A stretch of DNA of 5,015 nucleotides from Clostridia bacterium. Lineage in GTDB: Bacteria > Bacillota_A > Clostridia > Oscillospirales > CAG-272. The stretch's first letter is position 1. Every line of letters begins with the position of its first letter. Positions 1 through 5,015 of this stretch are shown here, in pieces. Both the position numbers and the translations under genes were made by a program. The notes below the pieces were generated by a model, which ran no database searches, was not told the origin of the DNA, and saw nothing but the letters and a program-made list of their open reading frames with translations. The stretch covers positions 1 to 5,015 of the forward strand of contig JAFUJS010000063.1 of NCBI GenBank assembly GCA_017468115.1, written 5' to 3'.

Positions 1-782
1 CCTTTCGCTTTGACCCTGTTTCCTTCTTCGTGCACAAGCAGGAGTGGGGCGGCGTTGCCTTTGGCAGGTATGTGGTTTTTGCCCAGGACCGAGAGGATGA
101 GCTGTATATTTATAACTCCGACGCCCTTGATTTTGAGAATATCTGGTGCATCTATCTTGATTTTTTGATTGATTACCAACGGGCAAACGAAAAAATCCTT
201 GAGGCTGTACCCTCGGAGCATATGGAAAGGTGCGTTAAGTACGGAAGCGGCATAAGGCTGCTTTGCCAAAGCCTTTGGGAGTGTATGATTTCCTTTATTA
301 TTTCCCAAAACAATAATATTCCCCGAATAAAAAAGATTATTTCTGCTCTTTCGGAAAAATACGGTGAAAAAATAGAGTTTATGGGCGGCACCTACTATGC
401 CTTTCCCGAGGCGGACGTGCTGGCAAAAGCCACGGTTGAGGAGCTTTTTCAGCTGAAAATGGGCTTTCGTGCCAAGTATGTGTACGATGCCTGCCGCTTT
501 TATCTTAAGGAAACGGACAAAATTTTCTCCCTTGGGCTTTCTTCCCTTGAGGACGACATTGAAACCCTTTGTCAGGTCAAGGGCATAGGTCTTAAGGTGG
601 CTTCCTGCATTTTGCTTTTCAGCTCCAAGAGAAGAGATGCCTTCCCCATTGACGTGCATATGAAGCGCACCCTTGAAAAATATTTCAAGGACGGCTTTGA
701 TGTTTGCGCCCTCGGGGAGCACGCAGGCCTTGCACAGCAGTATCTTTTCTATTACGAAAAATATAATAAAGCACTTGAATAA
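1..782 (+). CDS. ogg: 8-oxoguanine DNA glycosylase/AP lyase (OGG type, HhH-GPD), 5'-truncated
   Basis: This is a base-excision-repair enzyme that removes 8-oxoguanine and nicks the resulting abasic site. The frame is open from base 3 (FRFDPVSFFVHKQEWGGVAFGRY), which resembles the end of an OGG N-terminal domain, so the true start lies outside the window and the GTG at 30 is probably internal. Numbering from that GTG, the HhH-GPD core begins around SQNNN (92-96). The helix-hairpin-helix is VKGIGLKVA, with catalytic Lys189, and the GPD Asp208 lies in PIDVHM. The Lys-to-Asp spacing of 19 residues equals that of human OGG1 (K249/D268, from memory). The C-terminal AGLAQQYLFYY is also typical of the family. 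Both catalytic residues are present, so the protein should be active. The stop at 780-782 lies inside the promoter of the next gene, and I see no terminator hairpin behind it. An alkyl-base (AlkA-like) glycosylase is the main alternative, but the N-terminal fragment and the Lys favour OGG. Confidence 0.9.
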   Translation, partial: FRFDPVSFFVHKQEWGGVAFGRYVVFAQDREDELYIYNSDALDFENIWCIYLDFLIDYQRANEKILEAVPSEHMERCVKYGSGIRLLCQSLWECMISFIISQNNNIPRIKKIISALSEKYGEKIEFMGGTYYAFPEADVLAKATVEELFQLKMGFRAKYVYDACRFYLKETDKIFSLGLSSLEDDIETLCQVKGIGLKVASCILLFSSKRRDAFPIDVHMKRTLEKYFKDGFDVCALGEHAGLAQQYLFYYEKYNKALE

Positions 783-803
783 AGGGCGATTTTGTTATAT
801 AAT
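775..803 (+). promoter_or_regulatory. Sigma-A-type promoter for the kdgK-like gene
   Basis: A TTGAAT -35 box (775-780) and a perfect TATAAT -10 box (798-803) are separated by exactly 17 bp. Transcription would start near 810, giving a leader of about 27 nt with no room for a riboswitch. The -35 box overlaps the last codons and stop of the upstream glycosylase, so the kinase can be transcribed independently of it. The call rests on consensus match and spacing only. Confidence 0.7.
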
Positions 804-824
804 TAAATTGTTAAAAAACTTTAC

Positions 825-839
825 GAGGTAAATGATATG
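825..839 (+). promoter_or_regulatory. Ribosome-binding site and start choice for the kdgK-like gene
   Basis: GAGG at 825-828 lies 8 nt before the ATG at 837. Another ATG at 832 lies closer to the site but reads ATG-ATA-TGA and stops at once, so 837 is the productive start. The overlap of the 832 mini-frame with the real start is probably accidental. Confidence 0.65.
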
Positions 840-1862
840 AAAACAGTATGCTTTGGCGAAATTATGCTAAGACTTAACCCAAACGGCTACACAAGATTTG
901 TTCAAACCGATACCTTTGGCGCTACATATGGCGGCGGCGAGGCTAATGTGGCTGTGTCCCTTGCTAACTACGGCATTGACGCATCCTACGTTACCAAGCT
1001 CCCTAAGCACGAAATCGGTCAGGCGGCAGTAAATTCTCTCAGAAGATACGGCGTTGACACAAGCGATATCGTAAGAGGCGGCGACAGGGTTGGTATTTAC
1101 TACCTTGAAACAGGCGCATCTCAGCGTCCTTCAAAGGTTATTTATGATAGAGCCTACTCCTCTATTGCTATGGCAAAGAGAGAAGATTTTGATTGGGATA
1201 AAATCCTTGATGGCGCAAATTGGTTCCACTTTACAGGCATTACTCCGGCTCTTGGCGGAGAGCTTCCCGAAATTTGTATGGATGCGCTTACAGCCTGCAA
1301 GGCAAAGGGTATTACCACAAGCTGCGACCTTAACTACCGCAAAAACCTTTGGACAACCGAGGAAGCCGGCAGAGTTATGGGTCAGCTTATGAAGCTTGTT
1401 GACGTTTGCATCGCAAACGAGGAGGATGCTGAAAAGGTATTCGGCATCAAGGCTGAAAACACCGACGTTGATAAGGGCGTTGTTAACCACGACGGCTATA
1501 AGAGCGTTGCTAAGCAGCTGTCCGACACATTCGGCTTTAAGAGAGTTGCTATCACACTAAGAACCAGCATTTCCGCAAACGACAACATTTGGGCTGCTAT
1601 GCTCTACGATAAGGCTGAGGGCGAGTATTACTTCTCTCGCTCCTACAACATTCACATTGTTGACCGTGTTGGCGGTGGCGACTCCTTTGGTGGCGGTCTT
1701 ATCTACGCTTCACTTATGAACAAGTCCTCACAGGATGTTATCGAGTTTGCTGTTGCGGCATCCTGCCTGAAGCACACAATCCTTGGCGACTACAACCTTG
1801 TTTCCGTTAGCGAGGTTGAGGGTCTTATCAAGGGCGGCGGAAGCGGAAGAGTTCAGAGATAA
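837..1862 (+). CDS. kdgK: PfkB-family sugar kinase, probably 2-dehydro-3-deoxygluconokinase (KDG kinase)
   Basis: This cytosolic ribokinase-fold enzyme is expected to phosphorylate 2-keto-3-deoxygluconate with ATP to give KDPG, a step in uronate/pectin and Entner-Doudoroff-type catabolism. In the 341-residue product, the N-terminal FGEIMLRLNP and the PfkB signature region GGGEANVAVSLANYG (32-46) come first. The substrate-side motif YDRAYS (103-108) and DLNYRKNLW (164-172) follow; both are typical of KDG kinases. The second PfkB signature, DRVGGGDSFGGG (276-287), supplies the anion hole and catalytic base Asp282. At 341 residues it is longer than E. coli KdgK (about 309). The extra length seems to lie around 200-265, as in a clostridial subgroup often annotated simply as 'sugar kinase'. 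No KDPG aldolase or uronate gene is visible nearby, so substrate identity rests on motifs alone; fructokinase or another PfkB specificity remains possible. It has its own promoter and terminator. Confidence 0.82.
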   Translation: MKTVCFGEIMLRLNPNGYTRFVQTDTFGATYGGGEANVAVSLANYGIDASYVTKLPKHEIGQAAVNSLRRYGVDTSDIVRGGDRVGIYYLETGASQRPSKVIYDRAYSSIAMAKREDFDWDKILDGANWFHFTGITPALGGELPEICMDALTACKAKGITTSCDLNYRKNLWTTEEAGRVMGQLMKLVDVCIANEEDAEKVFGIKAENTDVDKGVVNHDGYKSVAKQLSDTFGFKRVAITLRTSISANDNIWAAMLYDKAEGEYYFSRSYNIHIVDRVGGGDSFGGGLIYASLMNKSSQDVIEFAVAASCLKHTILGDYNLVSVSEVEGLIKGGGSGRVQR

Positions 1863-1874
1863 CCTGCAAAAAAT

Positions 1875-1909
1875 ATCGGTCTATGGCAAAAGCAATAGAC
1901 CGATTTTTT
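1875..1909 (+). terminator. Rho-independent terminator after the kdgK-like gene
   Basis: ATCGGTCTAT (1875-1884) and ATAGACCGAT (1895-1904) form a perfect 10-bp stem around a 10-nt loop. Inside the loop, GC/GC around AAAA can extend the stem past one mismatch. A T run follows directly (1904-1909). It begins 12 nt after the stop codon. An A run at 1868-1873 would also give a short U tail on the other strand, but there is no opposing gene for it to serve. Confidence 0.9.
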
Positions 1910-1919
1910 ATAGCAATCC

Positions 1920-1955
1920 TACGGGCAACGGGCAGTCGGGGACGGTTTGCCCCTA
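1920..1955. repeat. Imperfect GC-rich intergenic inverted repeat
   Basis: TACGGGCAA (1920-1928) and TTGCCCCTA (1947-1955) are inverted copies with one mismatch in nine positions. They surround a G-rich centre (CGGGCAGTCGGGGACGGT). The spacer is otherwise AT-rich, so this block stands out in composition. Similar GC-rich, short palindromic intergenic elements recur in clostridial genomes, so it may be a degenerate member of a dispersed repeat family; this is inference from appearance. It could also form a weak hairpin in the transcript ahead of the dehydrogenase gene. Confidence 0.4.
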
Positions 1956-1984
1956 CATCATATTTTTGATTTTAAGAGGTTTTT

Positions 1985-2785
1985 ATGAAACGCTTTGACT
2001 ATAAGGATAAGGTTGCCATAATCACGGGGGCTTCAAGCGGAATCGGCAAGGCCCTTGCAGGTGAGCTTATCAAAAGGTACAATTGCACAGTTTTTGCCAT
2101 TGCTCGGAATGAGGAAAGGCTACGCCTTGCAAAAGAGGAGCTGGGGGACCTTTATGTGCCCTATCCTATGGATGCAACCAGCAAGGAGGGGTGGCAGGAG
2201 CTTAGAGATTTTTTGAAAAAATCAGACACTCCCCCAGATATTTTGATAAATTGCGCAGGAGTTTTACCTAAGTTTGAGCCTTTTTTGAAAAGCGGCTCCG
2301 AAAAGCTTTTAGAGGTAATAAGCATAAATCTTATGGCAGGCGTTTATGGCTGTGAGGCGTTTATGCCCATTATGAATGAAGGCTCCATAGTGATTAATAT
2401 CGCAAGCTCCTCTGCCCTTTGTCCCTTTGGGCTTGTTAGCGCCTACTCTGCCTCCAAGGCGGCCTTTGAGCGCTTTTCCGAGGCTCTTGCCTGCGAAAGC
2501 ACCCGTATTTCCGTTACCACAGCCTTGCCCGGCTTCGTAAAAACCGACATTATGAGGGGACAAAACCCCAGCCAAAGGGAAAAGAGCCTGATTGACAAAT
2601 TCAGCGCCGATGCCGACAAGGTGGCAAAAAAGATACTTGCCAAGGCAAGAAAGAGGAAAAGAAGAACTGTTATCGGCTTTGATGCCAAGCTAATGGACTT
2701 TATGTATAAGCATTTTCCAAACAGCGCCCCGAAAATGATAAGCTCCTTCCTTAAAAAATCCGGTCTTGCGCTTTTTGCACAATAA
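1985..2785 (+). CDS. Short-chain dehydrogenase/reductase (classical SDR), substrate unknown
   Basis: This is a Rossmann-fold oxidoreductase that transfers hydride between NAD(P) and a carbonyl or alcohol substrate. In the 266-residue product the cofactor loop TGASSGIG is at 14-21, and AR at 40-41 after the second strand favours NADP(H) (inference). The NCAG motif is at 89-92. The catalytic tetrad is complete: Asn115, Ser141 (13 residues before the Tyr), Tyr154 and Lys158 in YSASK. PGFVKTDI follows, the usual substrate-loop start. The C-terminus has a basic stretch, RKRKRR (222-227), then a hydrophobic/amphipathic tail ending GLALFAQ, which may sit against membrane or mediate oligomerisation; there is no clear transmembrane helix. 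The start is set by AAGAGG at 1974-1979, 5 nt upstream. The preceding terminator separates it from the kinase, but I see no convincing promoter in the spacer. The substrate cannot be named from sequence. Confidence 0.9.
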   Translation: MKRFDYKDKVAIITGASSGIGKALAGELIKRYNCTVFAIARNEERLRLAKEELGDLYVPYPMDATSKEGWQELRDFLKKSDTPPDILINCAGVLPKFEPFLKSGSEKLLEVISINLMAGVYGCEAFMPIMNEGSIVINIASSSALCPFGLVSAYSASKAAFERFSEALACESTRISVTTALPGFVKTDIMRGQNPSQREKSLIDKFSADADKVAKKILAKARKRKRRTVIGFDAKLMDFMYKHFPNSAPKMISSFLKKSGLALFAQ

Positions 2786-2791
2786 ATAAAC

Positions 2792-2822
2792 CCCTGCGCA
2801 CCTTTTGGCGCAGGGATTTTTT
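2792..2822 (+). terminator. Rho-independent terminator after the SDR gene
   Basis: CCCTGCGC (2792-2799) pairs perfectly with GCGCAGGG (2808-2815), giving an 8-bp GC-rich stem with loop ACCTTTTG. After a single A, six T residues follow (2817-2822). It starts 7 nt after the SDR stop codon. Confidence 0.92.
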
Positions 2823-2862
2823 GTGCAATTTTGGCAAAAATTTTCTTTTTGCGTTTATTTTA

Positions 2863-2895
2863 TTGAAATATAGTGTGCGCCCGTGTTAATATAAT
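2863..2895 (+). promoter_or_regulatory. Probable promoter for the leucine-rich-repeat protein gene
   Basis: TTGAAA at 2863-2868 is a good -35 box. TATAAT at 2890-2895 is a perfect -10 box but leaves a 21-bp spacer, which is too long. With a 17-bp spacer the -10 box would be TTAATA (2886-2891), a poorer match. Either the spacing is unusual or TATAAT uses a weak -35. The upstream stretch 2829-2861 is rich in A and T runs, like an UP element. A strong ribosome site, AAAGGAGAG (2917-2925), lies just before the ATG at 2932. Confidence 0.5.
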
Positions 2896-2931
2896 AGTAT
2901 AGAAATAATCTTTTTTAAAGGAGAGATAAAT

Positions 2932-3303
2932 ATGAAAAAGAAAATACTCTTATTTCTTGTTTTAACTGTACTTGCAGTTTTAATGCTTGCAGTTTCTGTT
3001 AGCGCTGTTTCCTATACATATAACGACGCTGACGGTAACGAGCTTTATAGCTATGATTATGACACAAGCTCTTATATCATTTCAAACAAGGCTGGTGTCG
3101 GCTTTGCAAAAGAGGATGCGAACGGCAATGCACTAACCTGGTACATTACTGACAAGGTAGACGACGGCAGTGGCAATATCACTTATACCGTTGCCCCTGC
3201 GCTTACACTTCCTGTAGATGGCGACGAGACAAGTGTTGTTGCAGCACAATTAATGCTAGTGGCGCATATTCATACGCTTCTCCCGTTGAAACAAGCAATG
3301 TAG
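2932..3303 (+). CDS. N-terminal part of a secreted leucine-rich-repeat surface protein (broken by a frameshift)
   Basis: This segment carries the start of an exported surface protein. The strong ribosome site AAAGGAG lies about 8 nt upstream of the ATG. Residues 1-25 form a classic signal peptide: KKK, a hydrophobic core of about 17 residues, and a VSA cleavage site, so the mature protein would begin VSYTYND. A Tyr/Asp/Asn-rich domain follows (26 to about 103; YNDADGNELYSYDYD, GNALTWYI), of a type I associate with gut clostridial repeat proteins. The last 16 or so residues, from about QLMLVAHIHTL onward, do not resemble the rest and end at TAG 3301-3303, because the correct frame moves back by one base near 3241-3252. 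From there NASGAYSYASPVETSN continues naturally. If the shift is a true mutation, the cell makes only a short secreted stub. If it is a sequence error, this and the next entry are one gene. Confidence 0.8.
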   Translation: MKKKILLFLVLTVLAVLMLAVSVSAVSYTYNDADGNELYSYDYDTSSYIISNKAGVGFAKEDANGNALTWYITDKVDDGSGNITYTVAPALTLPVDGDETSVVAAQLMLVAHIHTLLPLKQAM

Positions 3304-5015
3304 TAAGCGCAAACTTCCCTGACAACATGGGCATTAAAACACTTAGCTTCAGCACCTACGCAGGAAACGGCAAGCGTTCTTCCTCTACTATTCTTTTCTG
3401 CTATTTGCCAAACACACTAACAGCGCTTCCCTTCAACCTTGTTCAGGAGTCAAATGTTATTGTTGTAGACATTGACTTCGAAACGCCAGTTAAGGAAATT
3501 CCTCAAAACTTTGCACACGGTGCGTTTAATCTGACCTCTATAAAAATTCCTTCCAGCGTTGAAAAAATCAATGGTAATAGCGCACAAAACGGCGCCCCAT
3601 TTTACAATTGCAAATCCTTGGAGAGTGTTACATTTGGTCCTGATTCTAAGCTAACCACCCTTCTAAACGACGTATTCAACGGCTGTTCCAGCCTTAAATC
3701 CATTGAACTTCCAAGCACAGTAACCAGCATGGGTGTGCGTATTTTTAGTAACACCACAAGCCTTGAAAGCGCACCTCTTCCCGATGACTTGGAAACTATC
3801 CCTGATGAAACATTTAGAAACTCCGGAATTATCAACTGGCCACTTAGTGAAAACACAAGCGTTTCCTCCTTTGGAAACTGGGCATTCTATGGCGCTGACA
3901 ACCTAACCTCTGCATATATTCCTGCTGCCGTTTCCGACCTAAGCACAAGCTACCAGAGCTATGGTATTTTTGCCAACTGCACCAGCCTACAAACCGTAGT
4001 ATTTGAAGAGGGCTCGCAGCTTACCGGTAAATTAGAGTACACCTTTAAAAACTGTTCTTCTCTTGAGTCTATTTCCTTTGATTTAGACTGTCCTCTTACC
4101 GAGATTGGCAACTCTGCCTTCCAAGGTTGTCTTGCTCTTAAGGAAATCATTCTTCCTCACAAGGTTGAGTATGTTCACAACCGTGCCTTCCAGGCTTCAA
4201 CCGGTAGCGCAAAGGGTGCATTGGAAACAGTAAACTTAGGTCCTTCCTTCAAGGGTTTTATTAACGACGGCGGAGACACCTGGTTCTTCTATAACCAACC
4301 AAACCTAAAATCTATAACCTTCCCTGCTATAACCGCTGACGATGTTACTGCAGACTGGATTCAGCTTATTAACAGCTGTTCAACCCCTACAATTTATTAT
4401 ACCGGCACAGCTAAACAATGGACTGACGTTTTAGCAAAGGTTAATGAGGTTGCAAATAAAAACAACGGAACATTCCTTAGCATTACTGAGCCTGTTCTCG
4501 TCGACGTTTGCACAGCATTCTATAAGAGCGTTCACGACGGTGAGGAATCAGTAAAGTTTGCTGACGACATGTTTGTATCAACTGCAACCTTGCAGGTTGC
4601 CTGCACTCGCTGTGGCAACACAGAAACAATTGAAACAGTTGCACCATTGTTCCACTTCAATGGCTTCTCCTACGAGGAAGGCACAGATAGTGGCAAGGTA
4701 ATGCAAGCGTTTGCTATTGACAAGAGCGTTTTAGACTTCTATACTGAAAGATTTGGCGCTATTAGCTACGGTCTTGTGGCTGCAGTTAACACCTACTATG
4801 TAGACAGCACACCGAACACAATCCACACAGGTACCCTCTTTGATGTAAACGAGGGTGTGCTAACCGCTAAGGAAAAGGTTGCACACGTTGACTTTACAGA
4901 AAGAAATTACGACCTGTTTGAAATGGGTGTAACAGGCCTTACAGGCAACAATGCGGGCACATCTATCTACCTTTGCGCTTACATTTTCGTTGACGGTCAG
5001 GTTTACTACCTAAAC
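3252..5015 (+). CDS. BspA-type leucine-rich-repeat surface protein, main body (continues past the window; joined to the gene at 2932 by a -1 shift)
   Basis: An uninterrupted frame of 588 codons runs from about 3252 to the last base and has no stop, so the 3' end and any wall or membrane anchor are outside the window. It has no credible start of its own: the first ATG (3327) lacks a ribosome site and lies inside a domain. It is therefore the continuation of the signal-peptide-bearing frame at 2932. The order is an N-terminal globular stretch (about 3252-3506), about eleven LRR_5/BspA-type repeats of the pattern F-x-x-C-x-x-L-x-x-I-x-x-P (about 3510-4368), a capping segment with IYYTGTAKQW, then a C-terminal module starting at a CTRC motif (4602-4613). 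Family members are extracellular adhesion or binding proteins, so a role in contact with host, neighbours or polymers is likely, but no ligand can be named. Codons look normal throughout, which argues for a recent break or an assembly error. Confidence 0.85.
3510..4368 (+). repeat. Array of about eleven BspA-like (LRR_5) leucine-rich repeats
   Basis: Repeat units begin with an aromatic Phe, as in FYNCKSLESVTF, FNGCSSLKSIEL, FSNTTSLESAPL, FANCTSLQTVVF, FKNCSSLESISF and FQGCLALKEIIL. Most are 23-28 residues long with the usual x-x-C-x-x-L core. The FRNSGIINWPL unit lacks the Cys. Longer insertions occur in the FYGADNL unit and the FQASTGSAKGAL unit. DNA identity between units is low, so this is old protein-level repetition rather than recent duplication. 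The units are expected to stack as an elongated curved solenoid outside the cell. Confidence 0.85.
4602..5015 (+). other. C-terminal module of the surface protein, led by a CxxC motif
   Basis: After the repeats the protein reads CTRCGNTETIETVAPLFHFNGFSYEEG, followed by alternating hydrophobic and polar stretches (MQAFAIDKSVLDFY, ISYGLVAAVNTYY, YDLFEMGVTGL, IYLCAYIFVDGQVYYLN) that suggest a beta-rich domain. From memory, similar stretches with a CxxCG motif, 'G-x-x-FGLV/YGV-A' and a final 'YI-x-D/V-x-G-x-VYYL' recur after leucine-rich or Ig-like repeats in gut clostridial secreted proteins, with no assigned function. The module appears nearly complete at the window edge. The function is unknown; the two cysteines could bind metal or form a disulphide. 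Confidence 0.5.

Noticed and set aside
783..836. Riboswitch or other structured leader before the kinase
   Set aside because: The predicted leader is only about 27 nt and AT-rich, with no stable hairpin.
1131..1490. 119-residue minus-strand open frame inside the kinase gene
   Set aside because: It lies fully antisense to a well-supported gene, and its protein has no recognisable motif. It is a by-product of the kinase codons.
1783..1998. 71-residue + strand frame bridging the kinase end and the SDR start
   Set aside because: It runs through the terminator hairpin and the intergenic palindrome, and no ribosome site precedes it. It is a chance frame.
2309..2688. Two overlapping minus-strand frames (88 and 81 residues) inside the SDR gene
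   Set aside because: Both are antisense to a gene with a complete catalytic tetrad, and their translations are low in complexity with no family features.
3153..3303. Programmed -1 ribosomal frameshifting to join the two parts of the surface protein
   Set aside because: In the shared open interval there is no slippery X-XXY-YYZ heptamer or A-rich run in the zero frame. The inferred switch site (gcagcacaattaatg) is not slippery. Mutation or sequence error is simpler.
3602..4150. Minus-strand frames of 84 and 63 residues in the leucine-rich-repeat region
   Set aside because: They mirror the repeat codons on the + strand, which encodes a continuous, convincing repeat protein.
3510..4368. Recent tandem DNA duplication or a CRISPR-like array
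   Set aside because: The repetition is only at protein level, with units of uneven length and low DNA identity, as in ordinary leucine-rich repeats.

Overview
The window looks like chromosomal DNA of a Gram-positive, low-to-mid-GC Clostridia-type bacterium, probably a gut-associated member of the Firmicutes. This is an inference from four things: the clostridial style of the DNA glycosylase and of the PfkB kinase, strong AGGAG-like ribosome sites, U-tailed hairpin terminators, and a secreted BspA-type leucine-rich-repeat protein. All genes lie on the + strand. No RNA genes, CRISPR arrays, transposases or phage genes are visible.

Region by region: (a) 1-782 is the 3' part of an OGG-type 8-oxoguanine DNA glycosylase whose start lies before the window. 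(b) 775-803 is a good sigma-A-type promoter that overlaps the glycosylase stop codon and drives (c) a PfkB-family sugar kinase, most likely 2-dehydro-3-deoxygluconokinase (KdgK), at 837-1862. A perfect 10-bp hairpin terminator closes it at 1875-1909. (d) A short intergenic spacer carries an imperfect GC-rich inverted repeat. (e) 1985-2785 is a classical short-chain dehydrogenase/reductase, followed by a second strong terminator at 2792-2822. (f) An AT-rich promoter region leads into a secreted leucine-rich-repeat surface protein that runs from 2932 off the right edge. Its reading frame is broken by a -1 shift near 3241-3252. The signal peptide and N-terminal domain lie in one frame, and about 588 further codons (leucine-rich repeats and a C-terminal module) lie in another.

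The genes do not form an obvious pathway. The two terminators and separate promoters suggest independent transcription units: DNA repair, sugar-acid catabolism, an oxidoreductase of unknown substrate and a surface protein. I see no convincing new multi-gene system. The points most worth a second look are the frameshift in the surface protein, its uncharacterised CxxC-led C-terminal module, and the intergenic inverted repeat.
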